A stretch of DNA of 64,000 nucleotides from Prunella strophiata. Taxonomy: Eukaryota; Chordata; Aves; Passeriformes; Prunellidae. The notes beneath the pieces were generated by a model. It made no database searches and had not been told where the DNA came from. It worked only from the letters and a program-made list of their open reading frames with translations. Positions 1 to 12,090 of the stretch are shown here, piece by piece. The position numbers and the translations under genes are program-made. The DNA is taken from assembly GCA_036583965.1 (NCBI GenBank), contig JAZBQD010000030.1:56421551-56485550 (forward strand). The letters are read 5' to 3'. Numbering within the stretch: position 1 is the first letter of the stretch; every line of letters begins with the position of its first letter.

Positions 1-566
1 TGTTTTTGTTTCTGGTTTTTGTTAGTGTGTTTTTTTTTTTTTTTTTCCCTTTAATGAAGAAGATTTGAGACTCTGTAAAAAGGAATATCATAAAAGCCTT
101 ATCCTATGGAAAAAAACTAGTAGTTTTAACAGCAGTTAGTCTGTCCACAGAATTCTATTGCAAATATCCTTGAGAAGTTTCTCTTCTTTGCAAACTAACT
201 TTGCAGGAGCAATACTTTAGGGCAGCAGAAATGTATTTTACCTGTTGCATGAAATTCCTTTCAGCTTTTGCTCTTCCCAGGTAGCTTTTAGTCCACGTCC
301 ATGAACTTAGAAGAGTACTTCTGTTGCTGAGGAAAGGTAAGGCACACTGCTCCCATAATACCCAAGCTCTGTAGGTCTGTGGAATGCAAAAGGAGAGTGA
401 AAGAGCTGGGCTGATTCTTTCTCATGACCACTTTTTTCATTCAGTGCATGAATGCATCTGTGCATCACCCCTTTTGTTAGTACAGCTCTTTAGGAGCCGT
501 CTAGTAGGTTACCATGAAGACAGTCTATGCTGCTGTGCTGTAGTCCCAAAGGTCAAAATATGCTGT
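1..566. other. Unassigned noncoding DNA
   Basis: AT-rich sequence with a run of 17 T at 30-46. I see no repeat family, exon signal or convincing frame. The 91- and 69-codon frames that run into the TATC array beyond are microsatellite artefacts. Confidence 0.5.
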
Positions 567-585
567 ATATATCTCTATCTATATC

Positions 586-644
<59 letters not shown>
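567..644. repeat. (TATC)n microsatellite
   Basis: Imperfect TATC/TCTA units from about 567 become an uninterrupted tetranucleotide run from about 587 to 644, roughly 14-15 perfect copies. Arrays of this length are usually polymorphic. It opens artificial Tyr/Leu/Ser/Ile-repeat frames, which are not genes. Confidence 0.95.
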
Positions 645-3259
645 GGATTGTTGAAGTAACACATTATCAAGTTTACTTTGTCTTTAAAAAACACCAGGAA
701 AAGTGTTTTCATTTGTTGGTTGATATTTTAATCTAGATTTTGAATAAGATTTTAAAGCAATGTTAAATTTTTGAAAGTCAGAAAATACCCTGAAGTTGCC
801 CATGTAACTACATGGCTACAAAATAACAGCAAAGGAGTTGCTTGCAACATTTAAAATGCTGCATCCTAATTACAACATAGACAGGAATCCCATTAAGTCT
901 TCATGGGAGCATAATTTCCTGGCTTTTATGCAATGCCATCTCAGTAACATACTGTCTTTAACAGTAGATAAAGCTTCCAGGGTGCCACTGGAAGTAAAAT
1001 AATTTTTCATTATAGCTACACTTGCTGTTGACGGTACTTGTTTCTTCTGCTGACCTAAGAAAAAGGGTGGGAGGTAATTGTATAGGATGAAGTGGAGAAG
1101 TGACACCCAGAAAATTCAAACTCTGTACCAAGAAACTTAGTTTTGCCTCATTCTGGTGTTAGATTTAACACTGAACTTTCCCAAAATAGGCCTAAAAGTC
1201 CCATCCAACCCATGGCCTTCTGAATAAATCATAGCTTGGTACTGACAGCCAGTGCCCAGCTTTCCACTTTGGCAGTGATGATAGAGTGCCCTGAAGGTGA
1301 CACTTGCACAATTTTGTATCCTTTCCTTTTATGCAATTTTAGGATATCCATCTCTCTAGACTGCATTCAGCAATTCACATAGCCAAAAGAGGAATGAAAA
1401 GCTGTAGTGAAGTCTATTTTTTGCTCAGTTGAGAACATGGAAAGTGAACAAGTGACAATTTTACCTTTAGTAAGCAATTTGCCTACCACATTTGTGTGTG
1501 GTTGTATGCAGTCTAGCACTGGGGATTTCCTTTCAAAAAATGATTCCAACTCCACTGTGCCACAGTTTCCTTATGTATGAAGCATGGATAACTCCCACTT
1601 CAACAAAATATTGACGGTAATGTTTGTGAAGTTGTGAAGTGTGCTTTAATCTTTACATGCCAGCTGCTCTATCATCATTAGTTTACTTGTTTTGAATTGC
1701 CTTGTTTTGTTTTCCATAGGCTAGGAGGCTTAGAAGTTATTGTAAAAACTGTGCCAGTGAGGTTTCAAGCTATACTTATTTGTTTTCAAATTGAATTGTG
1801 ATTAAACCTTGTCAAATCCCCTCTATTGCCTTTCCTGCTGCTGCTGATTAGTTAAGAAGCAGAAGGGAACATTGCACTGTAAAACATCCATTTATCTGCC
1901 AATGTCAGGTTCTCCTGACATGAGGTGCTAATGCAAAGCACATTAAGCATTAGCAGTAGGTGCTCCAGACCCAGCAGTTCCTAGACAGGCATTAAGAGAC
2001 CTCAAATGAGTCAGTGTCACTCTGTGGTTTAACCTAAAACCAACCCCTTAGGGCACCCCTATCAACTGTAAGAGAAATGGAAGGTTTTAAAGGCTATTAA
2101 TCCCAGACTCCACATTAGAAGAGCACAAAGTTATTTGTCACAGGTCTTTTTGTCATCATGTTATTGTGCTAAAATGTGAAGGATTCCTGAAATTCCTTTT
2201 TCCACCTACTTAAGCATGAAGGTCTTTTGTTGATACACTTATAATGCTAACTGTGACACTTAGCAGCTACTGACTCTTATTTTCTGAATCGCCTTTTTTT
2301 TTCTTCGCACTGAGTTCTTCTCATATCTACAATGCATGAAAAGTAGCAAAAAACTCCTTAGAAAACAAGGTTTGAAGTGAAAGGAATCCTTCATAAACAA
2401 GTAAGTGATCTCTCTGCCCCCACACAGGCACCATTACAACATGCAGCAGAGGCATTGAAGAGCTGAATATACTGCAAGGTGTAAACGTCTCTTACCATAC
2501 TTGTTATCTGGAGCTGTTTCATTTCTAATGCAATGTATGTTTTGTTCTGTGATTCTTACCTTGAAGTTGCTGAGACTCAGGAATAATCGTGTTGTTTTAG
2601 AGATCTCTGATCCAGTGTTTGCATGGAAAGGTGTCTCAGATAGCTGGTTGTCTGGCAGCAGCTGACTCAAAGTGTCTGGCAGCCGAATGTGAGCGGCTCA
2701 GGTTTTGCTGGAAGTGGTGACAGTTACATGACTTCGAACTCTTGCCAGGGTCTGAATTTGTACATTTCAAATTCACTTCACACACATTCGGTTGACAAAA
2801 ATTGTCCAACCATCAGATTGCCACACTGGCAGACATTCTGGCTTCACGCCCTGTCTGATAAAAACCAAGTCCCTTTGGCTAAACATTCCTGCAAGATATT
2901 TGCAAACACATTCATGGGATACTAAAATTCATAAAGTGTTTTTAAACCTATTGTTGGAATGTGGCAGCCTTTGGATTTTTTAAAAAATTGCTTCCCTGCA
3001 TTGTAGCAAAGATACACAGATTTAGTGTGTTCATTTGAACAAGCACCTGTGTATATCTGTGTGTATGTGTAAAGTAAAGTGTGTACAGTTGCTTGGCTTC
3101 AAGGAGTTAGTCAATATTTTAACCTTTGTCAGGATGCTCTGAAATCAATTGCAAGCATCAGTCTTGTGTGTTTATACAAAAAGCAATCCTATTTGTTTGA
3201 AAAGAGTCTGGGGAAAGTCCTGCACCTCTGAATGTAGCAGTAAAACCCAGTTAGAGCAC
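645..3259. other. Unassigned intergenic/intronic DNA
   Basis: About 2.6 kb with no repeat I can name and no splice-bounded frame. Open frames are at most about 80 codons on either strand, within chance for this length. Only scattered short homopolymers stand out. Confidence 0.5.
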
Positions 3260-5570
3260 AAGAATGTAGCAATGTTTGTTCCAAGGCACACCAGAGGTCC
3301 ATCTGTCTCAGTACCTGATGGCAGCCAAAACCAGAGGCCTGAAAAAGAGATTAAGACCAGAACAAGTGTATTTGATACTTCCCTGTATACTCTCCTGCTG
3401 ACCAGTAATTTGTGGCTCAGAGACAAGATTTCCTTTAGAGATTTCAGTGAGGTTGCCCAGCTGCTTCCTGAACCCACTTATAGTGAGGGATTGTGGGGAC
3501 AAGGTTTTGGCAGTTAAAACCCACAGATTGAGTGGTAGCACTCTGTTTCATTTGTTCTGAAGGCACCAATTTCAGTGCTAGTTTCATTTGATGACCCATA
3601 GATTTGGTACTAGAAGAGCTAGCTGTACTTATCTTAGACATCCTCCTGTACTACTTGTGGTTTTACAGATTTATGTCATATCATACTCTCTTTTCTAGTG
3701 CTGTATAGAAGTTGTTTCATACCTTCTAATGTGTTTTTAGACTGCTATCAGCCTTTCTAATAATTCCTAATTTTCACTTTTTTTTTCTTCCTTACCCCCA
3801 GTAACTACTGAACACTAAGGTGAATTTGTCCTGGGTCTGTAAGACCAGGATCTCATACCTCTGTAATTATTACACATCTCTGAGCTCATTCGTTCACACA
3901 TAAAATTAGGACCTTTTCCTCCTCCCATGATCCTCCCTTTAAATTAATGTGTATTAAATTTTAATATTTCCTTGCCTTGTCATGTAGTCCTTCTGGATTT
4001 ATCCTGGTAAATGAATGGGGGCAACAAACAGCTTTCAAACACTGTGCCCCTGGGATTAGCATCTATGCTGGAAATCTTAATAGATCCAATATGATCACTT
4101 GTCCCTGAAGGTGGCTAGCATTGCTTACAGAAATAGGGCTAAGCTCTTTTTCTACTGGGAAAAAAAAAAAAAAAAAAAAAAAAAAAAGGAGGCTGGCCTT
4201 CTTCTTCCTGTCCTTCTCCTTGCTGTCTTCACAGTGTTGGTTTTCTGGTCTATACTAGAAAGCATCCTGGCTCAATTGCCTTCCCTCCCAAAGAGTAACC
4301 AGGTTTTATTTAAAAGAGTGTCAGGGGTCATCACACCATGTTGACAAATGAAAAAGCAGGAAAGCATGAGCCAGGGTCTGAGGCCATGAGAGCCCTAAAT
4401 TAGGCCACTGTTTAACTTCTAGCATGTTAGAAAATGGTTCCTGCCAACTGGTACAACTGGTACTCTCTAAACTAAGGCCCATTCAAGGTTTGGAGACAGT
4501 ATGTGCTGGGTGAGAAAGCTCTAGCTTTGGCTCACTCCATCCCACATAGTTTTCCAGCAGTATATAATAAAGACTTTTTACTCTGCAGCATCCATACCTA
4601 CCTTCAAGCCAAATGCAAATGTACAATCAGTACGTGCTTCTTTGCTACAGAAATGCCACTCTGATAAAGTAGTTCTGCCCTCACATTTTTTATTCCCTTT
4701 GAACATAAATGTAAAAAAGAAACAAAACCAATTCATACTTTTCAAGGTAGCTATAAGAAGATCAGATAAAGCCAGTTGAAAGTAGTGTATAATGTGGGTT
4801 ACTACCAGCCTATACAATTTGGGTTAGGGCTGGAAACAGTACCTCACTGTGTTTTATTTAGGAGTATTATAATTTCCATGCAGCACTTCTGTTATTCTCC
4901 ACAGTAAATCTAGAATACCTAATATTGTGAGTGATCTTAGTCCTTTCATCCTTTTTTCCACATTGTTTATGAATATTTGAAACAGTCCAGGCACCTGTGC
5001 AAATTCCTGTGGGAAACAACTCATGGCTCCTTCTTACTGGGAAAGCTGACTATTTATTCCCACATTGTTTTCTTCCTTTCTACCAGCTGTTTATATAAGT
5101 GAGGACCTTTCCTGCTCTGCTATGCAAGTCTGGGCTCCTGAACAACCTTTGGCAAAGGACTCTGACACATGTCTTTTGGGAATTGCACTAGATTGTTTTC
5201 TACTTGCTTTAGGACACCCTCAGTGGATTTTATCATCATTATAAGTTACATAAAAGTCTCTTTATGAAAGAGACTCTTCTGTTTTAGAACATGTCATGTG
5301 TACCCATAAACCAGCCTAATTGCTCTGTACTCCTATGTACTCAGTGAATTTGCTAGATCTTTTATTGGTCTGTAGTTTTCAGGTTTTCCCTGTAACTTCT
5401 TAAAACTGATGCCATATTAGCTACTTCCCAAGATTTCTGATAACAAGGCAGCTTTAAATGAGGATTGACAAGCAGTGGTAAGTTGTTCAGCTATTTCAAC
5501 TTGAGTTCATTTAGAACTGATGATGTGTGGACTATTCAATTGATCCATTTGATTCATAACCTCTTTTTTT
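3260..5570 (-). mobile_element. Ancient CR1/L3-like LINE remnant, interrupted
   Basis: Read on the plus strand, two blocks follow the antisense of a sauropsid CR1 of the type abundant in turtles and other reptiles. At 3260-3720 there is the 3' region, with the 'AGGTCCATCTGTCTCAGTA' phrase and a 'TGACCCATAGATTTGGTACT' segment. At 4880-5570 there is part of the reverse-transcriptase frame, including 'TTTATGAATATTTGAAACAG', 'ACTATTTATTCCCACATTG' and 'TTGGTCTGTAGTTTTCAGG'. The order of the blocks agrees with one element lying on the minus strand. The middle (about 4000-4850) I could not align; it may be an insertion or heavily decayed. Every frame is broken, so the element is dead. Divergence is clearly higher than for the CR1 at 12.1 kb, so this is an older insertion. 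The family name rests on my memory of the consensus. Confidence 0.6.
4160..4187. repeat. A28 homopolymer
   Basis: Uninterrupted run of 28 A. It lies inside the unalignable middle of the old CR1 and could be the decayed tail of a separate retro-insertion, but no target-site duplication is evident. Confidence 0.9.
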
Positions 5571-7265
5571 CTTAATAAAATCAGCAAATTGCTTGATCTA
5601 AGACAGAACTTCTGAATAAAAAGTGGTATGAAATGCAAACTTCCTCAGATTCCTTTACACTGCAATGAAGATACAGAAAATTCCTTAACTGCTTTTTGGT
5701 TCTGGACTTTCCTTCATTGTGCACTCCTTGATTCTGTTGACACTCTGGACTCTGCCTTTTGTTAAGGAAAGGAAGCCTAGCAGGTGAATTCCATGTTCCA
5801 AGGCCAAGTTGCTTTACATCCAACTTGCTTGGGGCCCTAGGGAACACTAGTCCTAGAGATAGGAGTTTGGAGAAAATATAAACAAAGAATGAACACGGAA
5901 TTAAAGAGTAGAGACTACACTAGTCCAGTGTTTGACCTTGTTCCGGCTCTGTCTCATTGATTGAAATAGATGTAGGCACAGGCTCTCCAGCAACCTTCCT
6001 ATTCTGATGTGCTAGAAAAGGGATTTATTGGAAGACTTAATGCCTTTTTTCAAGTTCAACCTCCAACTTCTTTCAAGGTGATGTGAGATTTTTTTTTTTG
6101 CCCGTGTTTCCTGGAGAGTCCTGTTCTCCCAGAAGTTCATGTTCTGCCTCCATTAGTGGCTGTGCTTTGAGATGTTTATCTCAGTGTCTCCTGACATTCC
6201 TTTCATGGCTGTGCTGCTCAAAGCTTGAGGGAAGCAGCTAGTCAGACTTTGGGTTTAAAATTATGGGAGAAAAGAGGCTTTCTCATTTTCCCTGAGTTAG
6301 CTCAATCACAGGTTTCTGTCTGGCTCTGGACAGTCACATCTACTGTTTCAGCACTTTTAGTACATGAGTGGTTTCTTACGCTTAGCCTAAATGCCTAGCA
6401 CTCTCAATAGATTTAATGATGTCTGTGATTGTCTGCAGTTCAAAGACAGGCTTGCTAGCAGCCATTAACACCTTACAGTGCCAAGAAGGATAGCTCAGTA
6501 ATAACTATAAAAACGTTGAAAATCGAAAAGTGCTACAGAAACTGTTGTACGTTTTTGTCACCTGTCCCTGTTTACTCTCCTTTCTGCTGGCACAGAGGGC
6601 TTTCTTCTAATGGCTTGGCATGTGTTAATAAGTGTTCTGGTTTCAGTTTCATGTAGCTTTAACATTATTTTGTTACAAAATTACAAAAAGTTATAAAATA
6701 TTTTATAGAGAAAAAAACCCCATTATTTTTATTAATTAAGTTTTCTAAGGCTTTTTCCCTGTGATAGATTGTCATGAATGTGTCCATGCAGCATGAGCTT
6801 GATGCCTTTAACCTGAAGAAGACAGCAATATAGGACCTTTTGTATTTGCACATGATGAAGGACGATTCAAAAGGCAGCTAATTGACAGCCATCATAATTC
6901 CACACTGGGCTGCAGGACACCACAATTTAATACATGATCATGCCTTACATTAGTGCTCACAACATCAAATTTCAACTTCATTATATTCTGCGTTTGTTGA
7001 AACAATGTATGGGTCAAAGTACACCTTTATTTTATATACCAACTAAAAAATATGTCCTCTGTGAAAGGGATCACTACCTACATCTTACATTGAGCTTAAT
7101 GGAGGCAACTGTGACCATAGAGGTTTTTAGGTATATAATTAACTGAATAACTTCTGGCACATACAGCTGAATACATCATACACAGCGTAAGGTCATGAAC
7201 TATGAAGATTATCCTACTGGTGGTATCAGATATATTCTTAAGTCACAGTTGCTGATTTGTTGTTG
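5571..7265. other. Unassigned noncoding DNA
   Basis: No named repeat, RNA gene or splice-bounded frame seen. A 10-T run sits near 6091. The 88-codon minus frame at 5581-5847 shows no domain and overlaps the edge of the CR1 remnant. Confidence 0.5.
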
Positions 7266-7400
7266 GGTTGTTTTGTTTTGTTTTGTTTTGTTTTGTTTTG
7301 TTTTGTTTTGTTTTGTTTTGTTTTGTTTTGGTTTGGTTTGGTTTGGTTTGGTTTGGTTTGGTTTGGTTTGGTTTGTTTTGGTTTGGTTTGGTTTTTTTTG
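7266..7400. repeat. Pentanucleotide satellite, (TTTTG)n then (GTTTG)n
   Basis: About 12 copies of TTTTG (7271-7330) switch abruptly to about 12 copies of GTTTG/GGTTT (7331-7394), with one TTTTG-type unit re-appearing near 7376. The two halves differ by one base per unit. This suggests that a T-to-G variant unit arose and then spread by slippage. Open frames in it on either strand (Phe/Val/Leu/Cys-rich or Lys/Gln/Thr/Asn-rich) are low-complexity artefacts. Confidence 0.95.
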
Positions 7401-9692
7401 TGGACACCTAAATCAAAGCCCAGTGGTGTGCTTACATCACATTTAAACAGCATTAAATCTTTTTTTTCAAACTGAGCTGGAAAATACACAATAAGGATTT
7501 CAATCCTGAAAAATTTCAAGAAAGAAAGTTATCTTACCATTTCCCATAAAAAACTTTATGAAGCACAGTGAAGCCAAAATACTAGTAGTTCTCAAATGTG
7601 TGTTTAAATAAGTATTTAGATGCCTATTTATGACCTTTAAGATTTATGACCTTAACACTTTTACCTGCAAAAGAATAGAGAAATAAACAGCATAAGAATT
7701 CAATAATTATCAAAAGAAAATCTAAGAGAGGTATCTGCAGAAGAATTAAGAAGTTTCTTTATGAAGGAGAGTTAACTCAGAGCTGATTTTCTGAAAGGTG
7801 AGGTATTTTTACATAGTTTTCTTTCTAAGGAATGAAGAGTCAGAAAATGTATTTAATGTACTTAAGATGATGCACTTTTTCACTGAATGCTACACATACT
7901 CAAACAGAATTCCTTAAAACAAATGGTTAGCAATGGCATGAACATGTTTTTGGTAACTTGAAAAAAAAAGTGGTAACTGAAAATCAAGTAAAACAAATGT
8001 TCACCTATATCACCGGAAACTGTTTAAGTGAAAACCACTCCAGGAGACTTCCCATACACATTTGACACATGAAATTAATTACTTACTTGTGAATGGATAC
8101 AGGAAGATGAAATGCTTCCCTTAGGATTCTGCCCTTTTGTCTTCTTTTTCCCTTCTGTAGATATTATTTGCATTATGTTTCCTAGCCTTCCCTAGTCACA
8201 GATGACTTCTTCCTCATGCCAGTTTCTGCCACTAAGTCACACTGAGTTGTACATATTCAAACACAAATGTTTGCATGCACTAGACCCATGGAATCAATGG
8301 AATAACTACTCTCTAGTCACTGGGAGTAATGGAGGTAGACTAGGATTTCATATAAATGAGCTTTCACACAAAGCAGCAGCGAACAACAAGAGAATGTGCA
8401 TCTGGCACCTCATCATCATGAATGTTGCATCCAGCTTTTGTGATCTTGCCATTAGAAGTCTGTACAGATGGACTGTAAAACTGACTGAAGTAGCATGCAC
8501 TGTGGCAGAGTATAGGTACCCACATGAGACAACATATTAAAACATAGAATTATTTGCAGCTTTATTTACAGGAAGCTGGGAAGAAATGAGCTTACAGCAG
8601 CAATCAGAGGTAAATGAAATCATGCTAAGATTGTCTTGTGAGACCCCTGTTTCACTCATAGATCCAGAACCCACTCCTTTCCCACTTTGTATTTCAGCTT
8701 GCAAGTAATTGTTTTGCAAGTGTAAATGCAATTTTAGGAAAACAGGGCTTTTTTGTTGAAGGCTAGAAAATTTATTTTTAATTGTCTCTTAAAGAGCTTG
8801 AGCAGCTGAAAAAATAAGACAGAAGGTCCAAAGCCACATGGCCATTTGTATACAGATGGCAGTTTGAGAACCTCTGATACTGTAAATGCCTGGCTGCTGC
8901 ACCTGTTTACCTTATCCTTTACTACAAAATCAAGGGTTCTGTCTTTAGGGTAGGGGTTGTGTCCTCCGGGAACAGAACCAGCAAGATGCATTATGTTTGT
9001 TTATTAACTTTCTTTCAGCTTAGGTTGCTTTTGGATGCAGGACATTTCACTAGGTGTAGTATTGACAATGCAGTATGAAATGCCCTATGAAAATTGTCAA
9101 CAAAATGCCAATTTCTGTCCTGCAGAATGATGCCAGGATACATTTGAGAAGCACACGTTTCCATTCTGCTGTTTACTTTAGGCTGCCAAAGATAAAAGGT
9201 TTCAGACAACAGAAGACTTTAGCAGTGTCAAGAATAATTCATTACCCAGCACTATGACATTCACTAATGAATATGAGGAATTTAGCATTGCGTCTTGCTA
9301 ACATCTCTGTTGCAGACATTGTTTTCGACTTTTGAAAACGTTGTTCACATGCATAAAGCAATTACTGAGTCATACCATTGATTGTGTATCTGTCTTTATT
9401 TTTTATGAGCCTTCCAGTATAACTCTGTGATGCCTATTAGCTAAATTTGCTGAGCGGTGCCCTTCTTTCCTTGTTTTGGTTTTTTGATTTGCTTGTTTTC
9501 TTCCCTGGATAATCAGCTCCAGGTTAGTGTGGAGGCTGTGTTGATGTCTGTATGGAACAAATAATCTTCAAGTTGCTCCAGCTATGCATTTGGTTCAGTA
9601 AACAAGCAAGCAAAAATATAAGCTTGTAACCCTGTGGAGTAGCCCACAGGTTCAGCTGTTTGTGCTCCAGGGCTTGTGTTTGTGAAGCACAG
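7401..9692. other. Unassigned noncoding DNA
   Basis: AT-rich, with no recognisable transposon. The largest frame, 112 codons on the plus strand at 8202-8540, has ordinary composition, no domain and no flanking splice signals. Confidence 0.5.
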
Positions 9693-9724
9693 CTGTGTGA
9701 CCTTGGCTCTGTGTGACCTTGGCT
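9693..9724. promoter_or_regulatory. Tandem 16-bp duplication with NR5A/ERR half-sites
   Basis: The 16-mer CTGTGTGACCTTGGCT occurs twice head to tail with no mismatch. Each copy contains TGACCTTGG, whose reverse complement CCAAGGTCA fits the extended half-site bound by NR5A (SF-1/LRH-1) and estrogen-related receptors. The sites lie at 9698-9706 and 9714-9722. The duplication is seen directly; binding is inferred from the motif only. Confidence 0.4.
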
Positions 9725-11099
9725 CAGATTTATGGAGAAAAAATGTTTTTGTGCTATAAAAAAACATACATACACTAAAGCCACTCAAAATATGAAAAAT
9801 AAAAACAGAGAGAAGTGAAATTTTCATGCTAGTAGTTGTAAGTCAAGGACTCAGAAGAATACTGACTTGAAAAAGTCTAAAACTCTGAGAGGAAATGTAG
9901 TGAGGTGGAAGATTACATCAGCAGGATTGAGGATCTGCCTGTTCTACAGGTCTGTAGGGTCTTATGCTTCCCCATGCTACCAACTGGCTTGAAGAGACTC
10001 ACCTGGTAACTTGTGGCAGGGGTGGCAAATATATAACTGATCTCTCCTGGTGGGGTTCTATTAACAAATATTTAATAGAGCTACTGTTAGCTGATTAAAC
10101 TGCATGTATTTTTGCCTTCAAGTTCCTAATCATGGCAAAAGATGCCCCCCAAAAAAAGCAATGCAGCAAAGACATGGGTGCAGTGGACAGCCTGTTGAGG
10201 TAGAAAAGGGGCATACTAGATATGACAAGGTTAAATAAGGTGAGGACAGATAAGGTATGATGAGGTACTTCTAGGCATCTATGCCGGTGAGCATTCCTAT
10301 TTTTACCTAAAGATTTTGTTGAATGTAAAATATGTGATCAGTTGAGGAAGCTAAACTTTGAGTTGTTCCACTTCGTCTTTTCATCATGTTTTTAATGGAA
10401 ATTTCTCTAATGCTCTCTGCAAAGCTACATACACATAGTGTTGATATGGAGACTGTGCTTTGGAATTACTCTGCCTGGAGGGGTATTATACAAAAAAAGA
10501 GAGAAAATAGGGACTGTATTCAGGTGGAAGCACAATGTTCAGGTATCCTAACTCTTTGTGCACTGACTGTGTCAGGATCCAAGGTCTGGCAGCCATGGAT
10601 GGCAGCCATTCTGAATCACTCATTGCTTATTTGAACTTAGATGCCAGAGCAGCCTCCTAAACAATTTTTACACCTATCTGTGTCATTCAGATAAACTCAC
10701 TCCTGTTCCAGTACAATAAAAGAAAAATAGAAGCTTTCCAAGAAAAATCACAGTTCAATAGTGTCTTTTAAGCACATTTATTTTTCATTTTGGTGAGGAC
10801 TTCCCACTTGGAAAAGGTTTTATGAAACCTGTCGTTTTCTAAATAGGGATATACTGTGTGGAGGTGGAAAGAATCAGTTTGCTCCATTTCTTTTCCAAAA
10901 TGACTAGTAATGTATATTACGGAGGACTGTTTTCAAAATAAAGAGAATTCCTTAAATCAATAAATGTAAGTGGTTTGTTAAGAAAGTGTATGATTCTCAT
11001 TGACAGCAGAGATTTGTGGCTTCCCATTGGAGAACAGATGTGGTTTATGTTTGAGTTCACTCGGCTAATGAGTATGTGGAGAAAAGGCTTTTGAAAGAA
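9725..11099. other. Unassigned noncoding DNA
   Basis: Nothing specific seen. A purine-rich patch with repeated GGTGAGGACAGATAAGG-like words lies near 10230-10270. Confidence 0.45.
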
Positions 11100-11345
11100 A
11101 GAAATGATCTTCAGAGAGGCTTTTTGGAGGATATTTACTATTATAGCAGAAGTCTCTGAAATGGCATTTGTGTCAGCTAAGGGGGATAAAACGTGTCACG
11201 TTTGTGATAATTTAAAGCATGTATCACTAACGAAGATAAAGGGAGCAAAGTATTTAAAGCTTAATGATACAGCAATAGCAATTGCCCTGCGATAATGAAC
11301 AGTGGAGATTATCAGGCAAAGCCTAATGAGTGCTTTGCTTATAAC
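11100..11345. promoter_or_regulatory. Candidate conserved regulatory block with GATA motif cluster
   Basis: Within about 130 bp there are five GATAA motifs: plus at 11185, 11206, 11235 and 11291, minus at 11309-11313. They accompany the inverted repeat ACGTGTCACGT at 11191-11201, which carries CACGT/ACGTG half-sites of the bHLH or bHLH-PAS kind. CpGs are retained here although the surroundings are CpG-poor. A 63-codon plus frame (11104-11295) spans the block but has no splice signals or known domain. I infer an enhancer-like element; conservation was not measured. Confidence 0.3.
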
Positions 11346-12090
11346 AAGCTTTTTATAAACAAATACTGGTTGAGTCCTCTTTCAGAATTAGTGCTGATAT
11401 GAAAGTGAAATGATTTAATTAAAATGTGCAAGATAAATAAGAACTTGGGAAAGGATGCTGTGTAAAATAGTCTGGCAAGGGTTTGCTGATAATAAGCCTT
11501 CCAAAATCTCCAGGCAGAGCACAGTATGTATCTGGTTTGACCCACAGAAAAGCTTTAGCACTTGGAGGACAGACTGCAGCTCTACCTATAGCTCAGCCCA
11601 TGCCATATATGGGAGGAGATGCTTTTACTTTCTTCCGTTGGGTTCCCACAGTTTGGAAATACACATCTCCAAGGAAAAGTGTTGACTGTTTTCCCTCTTG
11701 GTTGTCAAGGGGAGTGGTGGGAAATCAGAGCGGATATTAGCACTCATTATGTGCTCTATAATATGTGGCCATAGTGAAGTTTTCTGCTGATATGATTGCT
11801 TTCAGTGTCTGAATTCAGGGACTGGCAGGGAGGAGGGGAAATTTCACTGCAAGGCTTGTCTGCCATTTACAGAGATTCCTTGCGCCACTCATCAGTTTAG
11901 GGACTGACCAGGTCAAGAATGAATCTGAAGTTAAAATGTAGTCCTGGAGACTCTTTTATTAATGCCTTAAAACCACATTCTCAAAAGCTCACAGAAAGCT
12001 TTTGAGAAAGCTGTGTGGAACATTAGGAAAAGGTGCACAAAGAGCTCCAACTTTTCTACAATATCTCCTTTCTTTGATAACCAGTGTTAC
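11346..12090. other. Unassigned noncoding DNA
   Basis: Ordinary unique-looking sequence. Overlapping 76- and 85-codon plus frames at 11455-11740 have no recognisable content. Confidence 0.45.

Noticed and set aside
384..736. Tyr/Leu/Ile-repeat frames of 91 and 69 codons
   Set aside because: They are translations of the (TATC)n microsatellite with no other support.
7195..7519. Phe/Val/Gly-rich and Lys/Gln/Thr/Asn-rich frames
   Set aside because: Generated by the TTTTG/GTTTG satellite on either strand.
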